Source of the DNA: Kibdelosporangium aridum
Lineage (GTDB): Bacteria; Actinomycetota; Actinomycetes; Mycobacteriales; Pseudonocardiaceae
Assembly: GCF_900176515.1 (NCBI RefSeq)
Contig: NZ_FWXV01000014.1
Location: 62,001-126,000, forward strand
Reading direction: 5' to 3'
DNA: 64,000 nt
Positions within the stretch are counted from its first letter, which is position 1; every line of letters begins with the position of its first letter. The notes beneath the pieces are model-generated. The model was given only the letters and a program-made list of their open reading frames with translations, was not told the DNA's origin and ran no database searches. Made by a program: the position numbers and the translations under genes. Shown here piece by piece: positions 1-8,085 of this stretch.

Positions 1-8
1 CGCTCGCC

Positions 9-1103
9 GTGGAGATTCCGGAGGAAGCGCAACAACAACGGTCCGCGATCCGCGAAATCGCCCAGAGCATCGCCGCCCGCCCTGCCGCCGAGCAGCGACA
101 AGCGCTGGTCGATGCGGGATACCTGATGCCGCACTGGCCGAAGCCATTCGGGATCGAAGCCACCGCGGCGCAGCAGCTCGTAATCGACGAGGAGTTCTCC
201 GCCGCGGGCGTCAACCGGCCGACGCTCAGCATCACCGGCTGGGTCGTGCTGACACTGATCCAGCACGGCACCGCCGAGCAGATCGAGCGATACGTCAGGC
301 CGGCGCTGCGCGGTGATCTCACGTGGTGTCAGCTGTTCAGCGAGCCGGGCGCGGGATCTGACGCGGCGGGTATCCGCACGCGCGGCCGCCGCACCGAGGG
401 CGGCTGGCTCGTCACCGGCCAGAAGGTCTGGACGAGCGGCGCGCACCTGGCCGGCCGAGGGTTCGCGACCGTACGCACCGATCCAGACGCGCCGAAGCAC
501 CGCGGCGTCACGATGATGGTCATCGACATGCAAGCACCCGGCGTGGAAATCCGGCCGCTGAAGATGGTGACCGGGCACAGCGACTTCAACGAGGTCTTCC
601 TCACCGATGTGTTCGTGCCAGACGAGGACGTCGTCGGCGAACCGAACAACGGCTGGGCCGTGGCACGGGCGACGATGGGCAACGAGCGCGTCAGCATCGG
701 CAACGGGCAGGGCGGCGGTGGAACGGTCGAGCTGGATCTGACTGAACTCGCCCGGACATTCGGGGGCGAGCGCGCCCGCGCGTTGGGTGCGCTACTGGCC
801 GAAGAGCTGTCACTGAGCCTGCTCAACCTACGCACTGCCGAAAGGGCACTCTCAGGGGCGGAGCCGGGCCCGGAGGGCAACGTCACAAAGCTCGTACTCG
901 CCGAGTTCCTGGTGAAACGCTCGGCTTTCATCATGGGCGCACTCGGCGTGAAAGGCGCGTTCCTTGAAATGGGCTCGCTGACGGGTGTGCTCGCCGCGCT
1001 CAGTGCCCGCGGCATGACCATCGCGGGCGGCACGTCGGAGATCACCCGCAACCAGATCGCGGAACGCATTCTCGGCCTACCTCGCGATCCGCTCGTCAAA
1101 TAG
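9..1103 (+). CDS. Acyl-CoA dehydrogenase, 5' end uncertain
   Basis: This is an FAD-dependent acyl-CoA dehydrogenase that would introduce the alpha,beta double bond into an acyl-CoA. The body shows the usual order: an N-terminal helical part, the FAD-contact motif WCQLFSEPGAGSD near residue 105, the QKVWTSGAH segment in the beta domain, and the C-terminal AGGTSEITRNQIAERILGLP. The C-terminal AGGT replaces the YEGT of classical enzymes, as in actinobacterial FadE proteins of sterol or side-chain pathways. At 364 residues from the GTG at 9 it is slightly short, the frame stays open to the window edge and no ribosome site fits in the first eight bases, so the true start probably lies upstream. 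The next dehydrogenase follows after 28 bp, suggesting one operon. Confidence 0.88.
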   Translation: MEIPEEAQQQRSAIREIAQSIAARPAAEQRQALVDAGYLMPHWPKPFGIEATAAQQLVIDEEFSAAGVNRPTLSITGWVVLTLIQHGTAEQIERYVRPALRGDLTWCQLFSEPGAGSDAAGIRTRGRRTEGGWLVTGQKVWTSGAHLAGRGFATVRTDPDAPKHRGVTMMVIDMQAPGVEIRPLKMVTGHSDFNEVFLTDVFVPDEDVVGEPNNGWAVARATMGNERVSIGNGQGGGGTVELDLTELARTFGGERARALGALLAEELSLSLLNLRTAERALSGAEPGPEGNVTKLVLAEFLVKRSAFIMGALGVKGAFLEMGSLTGVLAALSARGMTIAGGTSEITRNQIAERILGLPRDPLVK

Positions 1104-1131
1104 CCCCAGCGACCCCAGCGAGGACAACCTC

Positions 1132-2307
1132 ATGGCACACGACATCAAAGCCCTCCGCGCCCGGACACGGGAGTTCATCGAGGAACGGGTGATCCCGGCC
1201 GAACCCATCATCGACCAAGGCGGCCCTGCGGCTGTAGAAGCGCTCACGAAACTCAAGCAGGAAGCCAAATCCGCTGGGCTCTGGGCGCTCGGGCACCCCG
1301 AACACCTCGGCGGAGGCGGGCTGCCGCTGTACGAGTTCGCGCTCGTCAACGAGGTCATCGGCCGCTCCGAGTACGGCCAGCAGGCGGTCGGCAGCGTCAC
1401 GATGCAGGACGCGATCATGCTCGACCGTTACGGCACCGAGGAACAGAAGCGCCGCTGGCTGCACCCGATGATCGCGGGCGAGATCTACCCCAGCGTCGCG
1501 ATGACCGAACCTGAGGTGGCGGGCTCCGATCCGACGAGGATCCGTACGACCGGCACGCTCGAGGGCGACGAGTGGGTCGTCAATGGGCACAAGTGGTTCG
1601 TCAGCGGCGCCCATGGCGCGGCGTTCACCACGGTCTTCGCTGTCACCGACCCGGAGGCCGAGAGCCCGCACCGCCGGATCTCCGCGATCGTGATTCCCAA
1701 GGGCACGCCGGGCCTGGAGATCGTGCGGGCGATCAAGACGATGGGCACCGACCGCGGCGATCACTGCGAACTTCAGCTCACCGATGTCCGAGTGCCCGCA
1801 GACTCATTGCTGGGCAAGCGCGGCGCCGGATTCGCGGTGTTCCAGGACCGCGTCGGTCCAGGCCGGATCTTCCACGCGATGCGCTGGCTCGGTCAGGCGC
1901 AGCGGGCGCTGGAACTCATGGTGGCACGGGCGAAGACCCGCGAGGCGCACGGTTCGCTGCTGTCGGAGAAAGGCGAGATCCGGCGCTATATCGCCGAGTC
2001 GACGGCGGAGATCCAGGCCGCTCGGCTGCTCACATTGGACGCTGCCCGCCGCTACGACCACGACGGGCGCGCGGGCACCGAGATCAGTCTCATCAAGTTC
2101 TGGGGTGCCCGCATGCTTCACAACGTGGTCGACCGCGCGATCCAGGTCCACGGGGCGCTGGGTGTCAGCGAGGACACTCCGTTGGAGGGCATGTACCGGC
2201 ACGCGCGCTACGCCCGCCTCTACGACGGGGCAGACGAGATCCACCGGATGGTGGTGGCGCGTGCCGTCCTCAAGGGGGAAACCCCTTGGGACAAGCCACT
2301 TCTGTGA
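1132..2307 (+). CDS. Acyl-CoA dehydrogenase of the ACAD10/ACAD11 (LvaC-like) branch
   Basis: This 391-residue protein is a flavin acyl-CoA dehydrogenase. Visible marks are AMTEPEVAGSDPTRI (FAD and substrate contacts), GHKWFVSGAHG, the segment GPGRIFHAMRWLGQAQRAL and the C-terminal YDGADEIHRMVVARAVLK. The last two are typical of the ACAD10/ACAD11 branch, where DGxDEVHR replaces the YEGT loop of beta-oxidation enzymes. Members of that branch work with a hydroxyacyl-CoA kinase: the alcohol is phosphorylated and the dehydrogenase-like protein eliminates phosphate (ACAD10/11, bacterial LvaC). Such a kinase-like gene is present at 8082, so I infer the same role here. GAGGACAACCTC stands before the ATG. 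The gene ends 7 bp from the end of the oppositely read lactonase gene. Confidence 0.88.
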   Translation: MAHDIKALRARTREFIEERVIPAEPIIDQGGPAAVEALTKLKQEAKSAGLWALGHPEHLGGGGLPLYEFALVNEVIGRSEYGQQAVGSVTMQDAIMLDRYGTEEQKRRWLHPMIAGEIYPSVAMTEPEVAGSDPTRIRTTGTLEGDEWVVNGHKWFVSGAHGAAFTTVFAVTDPEAESPHRRISAIVIPKGTPGLEIVRAIKTMGTDRGDHCELQLTDVRVPADSLLGKRGAGFAVFQDRVGPGRIFHAMRWLGQAQRALELMVARAKTREAHGSLLSEKGEIRRYIAESTAEIQAARLLTLDAARRYDHDGRAGTEISLIKFWGARMLHNVVDRAIQVHGALGVSEDTPLEGMYRHARYARLYDGADEIHRMVVARAVLKGETPWDKPLL

Positions 2308-2314
2308 CGTGAAG

Positions 2315-3217
2315 TCAGCGTGTGAACGCGAGGTCGAGCCCATCGCAGTGCCATTCGGTCTCGTAAAGCACGCCACGGCCCGATGAGGTGACGTACGCAG
2401 TGCGGGAACCGGCCCCGGCGAAGCAGATGTTGGTGACCATCGGATCGGCCTCGGGAAGCGGAACCTGTACCAGCAGAGTGCCGTCCGGAGACAGCACGCT
2501 GATCACGCCGGTCACCAGCGTCGCGACACACACGTTGCCTTCGGCGTCCACGGCCAGCGAGTCGAGCAGCTGGTATCCGCCAAACCCGTGCAGGAGAACA
2601 GGATCTGCCAGGTGACCGGGTCCGGTCACCTGCCAGGACCAGATCCGGCCGGTGATGGTCTCGGCGACGTACAGCCGGGAACCGTCGGGCGAGAGCCCGA
2701 CACCGTTGGGCTCGGTCAGCGGGTGCACCACCTCCGTGATGCGACCACCGTCCACAGTGGCGTAGTACAGCGCTCCGGTGTCGCGCTCGCGGGGACGGCT
2801 CTTGCCGTGATCGGTGAACCAGAACCCGCCTTGGCGATCGAACACGAGGTCGTTGGGGCCGCGCAGCGGGCGGCTGTCGCAGGTGGTGTAGAGGTCGGTC
2901 ACCGTACCGGCAACTGGTCCATCGAGGACGACTCGCTGGATCCGGCCGCCGGTGTACGACTCGGGCTGCTGCCCGGGCAGAGTGATGCCGTCGTGCTCGG
3001 TCCACTCGAAACCGCCGTTGTTGCAGACGTACACCGCGCCGTCCGGCCCGATGGCCGCGCCGTTCGGGCCGCCGCCGAGGTCGGCGACGACGATGACCTC
3101 ACCGTCCGGTGTGACGCGCGAGAGCGTGCCGCGCCGGATCTCCACCAGCAACACGGAACCGTCGCTCAGCGCGATCGGGCCCTCAGGGAACTCGAGACCT
3201 CGTGCCATCGGGATCAT
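2315..3217 (-). CDS. SMP-30/gluconolactonase-family lactonase
   Basis: A six-bladed beta-propeller protein of the SMP-30/Gnl/LRE family, usually metal-dependent lactonases or esterases. The ligand motifs are visible in order: GLEFPEGPIAL near the N terminus (Glu), GPNDLVFDRQGGFWFTD in the middle (Asn) and PNGVGLSPDGSRLYVAE further on (the Asp strand comes shortly before VCVATLVTG). I chose the ATG at 3217 because AAGGA precedes it at useful distance; a TTG at 3244 would add nine residues. The length is about 300 residues, normal for the family. It is the only leftward gene in the surrounding catabolic cluster and is divergent from the CoA transferase at 3280. It may open a lactone formed in the pathway; the substrate cannot be read from the sequence. 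Confidence 0.82.
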   Translation of the reverse strand: MIPMARGLEFPEGPIALSDGSVLLVEIRRGTLSRVTPDGEVIVVADLGGGPNGAAIGPDGAVYVCNNGGFEWTEHDGITLPGQQPESYTGGRIQRVVLDGPVAGTVTDLYTTCDSRPLRGPNDLVFDRQGGFWFTDHGKSRPRERDTGALYYATVDGGRITEVVHPLTEPNGVGLSPDGSRLYVAETITGRIWSWQVTGPGHLADPVLLHGFGGYQLLDSLAVDAEGNVCVATLVTGVISVLSPDGTLLVQVPLPEADPMVTNICFAGAGSRTAYVTSSGRGVLYETEWHCDGLDLAFTR

Positions 3218-3279
3218 GGGACCGGCGTGTCCTTTCGGCTGCAAATCGTTATCGGGAAACGGAAGTGGAGGAATAGGCC

Positions 3280-4350
3280 ATGTCAGGACCGTTGAACGGC
3301 CTACGCGTCGTGGAACTGGGCGGCATCGGCCCGGCGCCGCATGCCGCGATGGTGCTCGCTGATCTGGGCGCTGATGTCGTGCGCGTCGACAGGCCGGGCA
3401 CCGTGCCGCAAGGCGATCTGTTGCAGCGCGGCAAGCGGCTGGTGGCCGCCGATCTGAAGAACGCTTCGGGGCGTGAGCTGGTGCTGGGTCTGGCGGACAA
3501 AGCCGATGTGCTTGTCGAGGGCTACCGCCCCGGAGTCGCCGAACGGCTCGGTGTCGGCCCGGACGACTGCCACGCGCGCAATCCTCGACTGGTCTACGGC
3601 CGCATGACCGGTTGGGGCCAGCAAGGTCCGCTGGCCGACCGCGCCGGGCACGACATCAACTACATCGCCCTCACCGGTGTGCTGGGCGCGGTCGGCAGGC
3701 GCGGCGAACGTCCCGTCGTGCCGCTGAACCTGGCCGGGGACTTCGGCGGTGGGTCGATGTTCCTCGTCTGCGGTGTCCTGGCCGCACTGTGGGAACGTGA
3801 GCATTCTGGCAAGGGCCAGGTGATCGACGCGGCCATGGTCGACGGCGCAAGCGTCCTGGCACAGATGACGTGGTCGATGTTGGGGCAAGGCATTTGGCGC
3901 GACGAGCGCGGGATGAACCTCCTCGACGGCGGCGCCCCGTACTACGACACTTATGCGTGCGCGGACGGTCGATACATGGCGGTCGGCGCGCTGGAACCCC
4001 AGTTCTACGCGGCGCTGCTGGAAGGATTGGAGCTGTCCGGACTGCCCGAGCGGACGGAGCCAGGTGCGTGGTCCGTGCTGCGGGAGGCGTTCACCACGGC
4101 GTTCCTGCAACACCCGCGCGAGCACTGGGAGAAGATCTTCGCAGGCCTCGACGCGTGCGTGACGCCGGTCCTGACTTTCGAAGAAGCCGCCGAACACCCG
4201 CATCTGACCTCCCGCGGAACCATCACCCGGATAGACGGAGTCGCCCAACCGGCTCCCGCTCCGCGTTTCTCGCGCACGCCAGCGGAACTTCCCGCCCGGC
4301 CACGGTCTGATGTGGACGACGCACGCACCTTGCTGAGTCAATGGACCTGA
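3280..4350 (+). CDS. Family III CoA transferase, alpha-methylacyl-CoA racemase-like
   Basis: A 356-residue CaiB/BaiF family protein. The N terminus LNGLRVVELGGIGPAPHAAM with the following LADLGADVVRVDRPG is typical of alpha-methylacyl-CoA racemases. His124 (RAGHDINY) and Asp154 (LAGDFGGG) sit where mycobacterial MCR has its catalytic His126/Asp156 pair, which argues for 2-methylacyl-CoA epimerisation rather than CoA transfer. GGAGGAATAGGCC precedes the ATG. Racemases of this kind convert (2R)- to (2S)-methylacyl-CoA so that acyl-CoA dehydrogenases can act, which suits the two dehydrogenases upstream and points to a methyl-branched substrate. CoA transferase activity on another acid is still possible. 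Confidence 0.87.
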   Translation: MSGPLNGLRVVELGGIGPAPHAAMVLADLGADVVRVDRPGTVPQGDLLQRGKRLVAADLKNASGRELVLGLADKADVLVEGYRPGVAERLGVGPDDCHARNPRLVYGRMTGWGQQGPLADRAGHDINYIALTGVLGAVGRRGERPVVPLNLAGDFGGGSMFLVCGVLAALWEREHSGKGQVIDAAMVDGASVLAQMTWSMLGQGIWRDERGMNLLDGGAPYYDTYACADGRYMAVGALEPQFYAALLEGLELSGLPERTEPGAWSVLREAFTTAFLQHPREHWEKIFAGLDACVTPVLTFEEAAEHPHLTSRGTITRIDGVAQPAPAPRFSRTPAELPARPRSDVDDARTLLSQWT

Positions 4351-4370
4351 TACTGACGTCAGGTTACTAT
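4342..4370 (+). promoter_or_regulatory. Promoter with TGACGTCA operator upstream of TetR gene
   Basis: A possible promoter with TGGACC (4342-4347) as -35, a 17-bp spacer and TACTAT (4365-4370) as -10 lies between the CoA transferase and the TetR gene. The 10-bp palindrome CTGACGTCAG (4353-4362) sits inside the spacer, a usual place for a TetR operator. The same TGACGTCA core returns before the P450 gene at 5155, which suggests that the TetR protein encoded between them controls itself and the downstream operon. This is inference from sequence pattern only. Confidence 0.5.
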
Positions 4371-4396
4371 GACAAGGTACCGACACGGGGAGAACG

Positions 4397-5107
4397 ATGA
4401 CGACCAGCGCGGACCACCAGGACACGGACGCAAAGGCGCCGAACGAACCCGCCCCTAGGGCGACCTCCGGAGGCAGGTCGCCGTTGCGCCGCCAGGACGG
4501 CAAGATCCTCGCGCCGGGCTCGAAAGGCGCCGCGACTCGTCAGCGACTGCTCGACGCCGCACGCCGCCTGCTCGAACAGCAGGGTTACCGGACGACCACG
4601 GTCGCGCAGATCAGCGAGTCCGCGGGCGTCAGCCTGGGCACCTTCTACCAGTACTTCCGCGACCGCGCCGACGTGATGGCGGCGCTGGTGCAGAGCTACG
4701 TCACCGAAGTGCTCGACGGCGGCCGGGTCCACTGGTCGATCGACAACGGCCGGAGCGCCCTCACCGCCATGCTCATCGACTACGTCACGACCTACGCCGA
4801 GAACGCCGCCTTCAACCAGGTGTGGGAGGAGGTCTGCCAGACCGAGCCGGAACTGGCCGACCTGCGCCGCGAACTCACCACCACAGTCGAGGCCAGTGTC
4901 GTGACAGCACTACGGCGCGGAGCACGCAAGAACTTGTTCCCACCGGTCCGCAACCCGGCGGCGACCGCCCGCGCGTTGTGCGCTCTGGCAGATCGCTTCT
5001 GTTACCTGACCTACGCGTTCGACCCCGCTGAGCCGCCGATGGACCCGGTCATGGCCGCGGAGTTGATCGCGGACATCTGGGCCCGCGCGGTGGGCCTGCC
5101 TGACTGA
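4397..5107 (+). CDS. TetR/AcrR family transcriptional regulator
   Basis: A 236-residue TetR repressor. After a basic, probably disordered N terminus of about 35 residues, the helix-turn-helix domain runs from about residue 38 to 90, with TVAQISESAGVSLGTFYQYF as the recognition unit. The rest should form the ligand-binding helical domain. GGGGAGAACG lies before the ATG. The gene sits between the CoA transferase and the P450, and TGACGTCA palindromes stand in front of it and behind it (4353, 5155). It most likely represses the catabolic cluster and responds to a substrate or CoA thioester; the ligand is unknown. Confidence 0.9.
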   Translation: MTTSADHQDTDAKAPNEPAPRATSGGRSPLRRQDGKILAPGSKGAATRQRLLDAARRLLEQQGYRTTTVAQISESAGVSLGTFYQYFRDRADVMAALVQSYVTEVLDGGRVHWSIDNGRSALTAMLIDYVTTYAENAAFNQVWEEVCQTEPELADLRRELTTTVEASVVTALRRGARKNLFPPVRNPAATARALCALADRFCYLTYAFDPAEPPMDPVMAAELIADIWARAVGLPD

Positions 5108-5154
5108 CCCCATCGAGTCCGGGCGACGAGTATTTCTCACGCCTACAAATCTGA

Positions 5155-5168
5155 ATATGACGTCATAT
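5155..5168. promoter_or_regulatory. 14-bp perfect palindrome before the P450 operon
   Basis: ATATGACGTCATAT is a perfect 14-bp palindrome in the 94-bp gap between the TetR gene and the P450 gene. Its core TGACGTCA is the same as in the palindrome at 4353-4362. It stands 34 bp before the P450 start codon and is a good candidate operator for the neighbouring TetR protein. Confidence 0.5.
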
Positions 5169-5201
5169 ACAAACAAGTGAGCCGATCCCACGGGAGGCCT
5201 C

Positions 5202-6380
5202 GTGCCCGTCAGCACCGATTTCGACCTCTACGACCCGGCATTCCTCGCCGATCCGTACCCGTTCTACGCGTGGTTGCGGGCCGAGGCGCCGGTGCTGCGC
5301 CTGCGCGATCCAGACGTGTGGTTGTTGAGCCGCCACGAAGACGTACACGCGGCGCTGCGCAGCCCGGAGAAGTTCTCGTCCGCCGATGGCGTCGCCTTCG
5401 GCAGACAAGGGGGCGCCGGATCGCTCATCGCCACCGACGCACCTGACCACACGCGGCTGCGGCGGGTGCTGAGCCAGCAGTTCACGCCGCGCAGCATTGC
5501 CCGATTGGAGCACGAGGTCGGCGCTGTCGCTGCCACGTTGCTCGACGGTGTGGCCGGGCTCGATTCGTTCGACTTCATGGATCTGGTGGGCGCCCAGCTG
5601 CCTACTCGCGTCATCGGGAACTACCTTGGCATCGATCCCGAGGGCTGGCGTGACTACAAACGCTGGTCCGAAATGCTGATCGAGATATCCTGGGCCCGCT
5701 CTGCCGACGCTCAGTTCGCCGCCGTGGCCCAGGCAACCATCATGGAAGTCGCCGGCTTCTTCGCAGGCCAGATGGCACAGCGGCGGACGACTCCGGCCGA
5801 AGACCTCATTGGACGACTGGTCACCGCCGCGGACCGCGACAGCACTCTCACCGACGACGAGGTACTCAACTTCTGTTCGTTGCTCATGCTGGCGGGGAAC
5901 GTGACGACGTCCTCCGCTCTCGCGCACGCGGTGCTGCTGCTGATCGAACACCCACATCAGCGCGCCGCATTGCGCGAAGATCCAGACCTGATCCCCCAAG
6001 CCATCGAGGAAATCGTCCGGTTCGAGTCACCGGTCCAGGGCTTCGTCCGCACACTCACGCAAGACGTCGAGCTGCACGGCGAACGCCTGGCCGCCGGCGA
6101 GCAGGTGCTGCTGTCGTTCGCCTCCGCCAACCGCGATGAGGATGCCTTCGACGACGCCGCAGTTTTCGACATCACCCGTAAGCGATCTGCGACCGTCGCG
6201 TTCGGTGCCGGTCCGCACTTCTGCCTTGGCGCCTGGCTGGCGCGGCTGGAACTAAGTCAGGCCATCACGGCGATGCTCCCGCTCATGGACGACTGGCAAC
6301 TCGCCCCGGACGAGCCGGTGACCCGTGTGCCCAATCCCGCGTTCCGTGACGTCGCCAGCCTCCGGCTGATCCGCCGCTGA
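5202..6380 (+). CDS. Cytochrome P450
   Basis: A soluble bacterial class I cytochrome P450 of 392 residues, expected to hydroxylate the cluster substrate with electrons from ferredoxin; no ferredoxin or reductase gene is in the cluster. The heme loop FGAGPHFCLG places the axial ligand at Cys341, and the ExxR pair is Glu270-Arg273. The I-helix reads AGNVTT (231-236): the threonine is kept, but the usual acidic residue before it is Val234, which is unusual for the proton relay. The GTG at 5202 has GGGAGG four bases upstream. An acyl-CoA ligase starts 10 bp downstream, so the two are probably cotranscribed. Confidence 0.93.
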   Translation: MPVSTDFDLYDPAFLADPYPFYAWLRAEAPVLRLRDPDVWLLSRHEDVHAALRSPEKFSSADGVAFGRQGGAGSLIATDAPDHTRLRRVLSQQFTPRSIARLEHEVGAVAATLLDGVAGLDSFDFMDLVGAQLPTRVIGNYLGIDPEGWRDYKRWSEMLIEISWARSADAQFAAVAQATIMEVAGFFAGQMAQRRTTPAEDLIGRLVTAADRDSTLTDDEVLNFCSLLMLAGNVTTSSALAHAVLLLIEHPHQRAALREDPDLIPQAIEEIVRFESPVQGFVRTLTQDVELHGERLAAGEQVLLSFASANRDEDAFDDAAVFDITRKRSATVAFGAGPHFCLGAWLARLELSQAITAMLPLMDDWQLAPDEPVTRVPNPAFRDVASLRLIRR

Positions 6381-6390
6381 GGAGGAAACC

Positions 6391-8085
6391 TTGGACACCA
6401 ACGATGTTGTCAAGAAGATCACCGACGAGCTCACAGCCGAGGGCGCGCCGTTCGAAATCGAGGAGCGCGAGGTCTTGGGCCGGCGGATGAAGGTATGGCG
6501 TCACGCGCCGGGCACGCTGGGCGATCTGTTGCGCAGCGGGCAGGATTGGGGCGAGATCACCTACCTGGTGCAGGACGACCGGCGGCTGAGTTACGCCGCC
6601 CATGCCCGCGCGGCGGCGTCGGTGGCCCGCTGGCTCGCGTCCGAAGGACGCGTTCGGCGCGGGACCCGAGTCGCGATTGCCTCGAGCAACCGGATCGAGT
6701 GGAGTGTCGCGTTCTGGGGCGCCGCCGCAGCAGGGGCGATCGTTGTGCCGCTCAACAGCTGGGGCACGGGCGAGGAGTTGGAGTACGCCCTCGCCGACAG
6801 CGGCAGCACGGTTCTGTTCGCCGACGCGTCCCGGCTCTCCCGGCTTGAGGGGCGTTTGGAGAGCCGCACCGTCGTCGCGCTCGACGAGCCTCCTGCGGCT
6901 TTCGCCAACGCGGTGCGGATGGGCACGATCGCCGATCCGGAAGCACCGTTCGCGCTGCCGGATGTCGATCTCGGCCCGGACGACGACGCGACAATTTTCT
7001 ATACGTCAGGCACCACCGGCCGTCCCAAAGGTGCCGTAGGTACGCACCGCAACATGCTGACCAACGTCTACAACCTTCTCTTCGCGGGCGCACGAGCGGA
7101 GGCTCTGGCCGGTGCCATCGGCGCGACGCGGCCCGAGACGCCAGCGCCGCCGCAGGAATCCACTTTGGTCACCGTCCCGCTGTTCCACGCCACCGGCTGC
7201 CACGCCACACTGGTGACGGCGATGGCGCAGGGTGCGAAATTGGTTCTGGCACAACGGTTCGACGCCGCAGCCGCAGTCGATCTGATCGAGCGAGAGCGGC
7301 TTACCAGGCTGGTCGGCGTACCCACGACGGTGCAGGCGGTGCTGGATGCCGGAGTGGGACGCGACCTGTCGAGCATCACCTACGTCGCGTTCGGTGGATC
7401 GCCCGCACCGCCCGCACTGCCACGGCGGATCGCCGAGCAACTGCCACAAGCGTCGTTTGGCGTCGGCTACGGCCTGACTGAGAGCTCCGCCAACATCACC
7501 ACCAACATCGGGACCGAGTACCAGGAACACCCTGACAGCGTGGGAACGACGTGCCCTGTGCTCGACGTCGCTGTCATCGACGAGACGGGGGCCGTGCTAC
7601 CACCCGGCGCCACCGGCGAGATCGTCGTGTCCGGGCCGAGCATCGTCCGCGGCTACTGGAACCGTCCGGAGGAGACGGACACGGCGTTCCCGGGCGGGTG
7701 GTTGCGCACCGGCGACGTCGGAAGGATCGACGACGAGGGCAGGATCTACCTCAGCGACCGGATCAAGGACATCATCATCCGGGGCGGCGAGAACGTGTAC
7801 TGCGCCGAGATCGAGAACGTGCTCTGTGACCATCCGAAAGTCGCTTACGCGGCCGTGGTCGGGCGTCCACACCCGACGCTGGGCGAGGAAGTCGTCGCGT
7901 TCGTGACGCCTGGCAAGGAAGTCCCCGAAGCGGAGGAGCTGAGGTCCTATGTGGCCAGTCGGCTGGCGGCCTTCAAGGTGCCGGCCACTGTCATCGTGTC
8001 TGAAGAACCGCTGCCGCGCACCAGCACCGGGAAACTCCGCAAGGACGTGCTGCGCGCTCGGCTTGATGAGCGGGTCCGGCCGTGA
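6391..8085 (+). CDS. Fatty-acyl-CoA synthetase (AMP-forming)
   Basis: An ANL-superfamily ligase of 564 residues that would activate a carboxylic acid with ATP and CoA. The core motifs are clear: YTSGTTGRPKG (phosphate loop), YGLTESSANIT, WLRTGDVGRIDDEG, the hinge DRIKDIIIRGGENVY and, near the end, PRTSTGKLRKDVLR with the catalytic lysine. The TTG start at 6391 is supported by GAGGAGGAAACC directly before it. The end overlaps the next start by four bases (GTGA), so translation is probably coupled to the phosphotransferase. In the levulinate system the ligase LvaE stands with the kinase in the same way. Chain length cannot be told from sequence alone. Confidence 0.92.
   Translation: MDTNDVVKKITDELTAEGAPFEIEEREVLGRRMKVWRHAPGTLGDLLRSGQDWGEITYLVQDDRRLSYAAHARAAASVARWLASEGRVRRGTRVAIASSNRIEWSVAFWGAAAAGAIVVPLNSWGTGEELEYALADSGSTVLFADASRLSRLEGRLESRTVVALDEPPAAFANAVRMGTIADPEAPFALPDVDLGPDDDATIFYTSGTTGRPKGAVGTHRNMLTNVYNLLFAGARAEALAGAIGATRPETPAPPQESTLVTVPLFHATGCHATLVTAMAQGAKLVLAQRFDAAAAVDLIERERLTRLVGVPTTVQAVLDAGVGRDLSSITYVAFGGSPAPPALPRRIAEQLPQASFGVGYGLTESSANITTNIGTEYQEHPDSVGTTCPVLDVAVIDETGAVLPPGATGEIVVSGPSIVRGYWNRPEETDTAFPGGWLRTGDVGRIDDEGRIYLSDRIKDIIIRGGENVYCAEIENVLCDHPKVAYAAVVGRPHPTLGEEVVAFVTPGKEVPEAEELRSYVASRLAAFKVPATVIVSEEPLPRTSTGKLRKDVLRARLDERVRP

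Noticed and set aside
3301..4503. Leftward open frame of 400 codons opposite the CoA transferase
   Set aside because: The rightward gene has clear motifs and a ribosome site; the opposite frame has neither.
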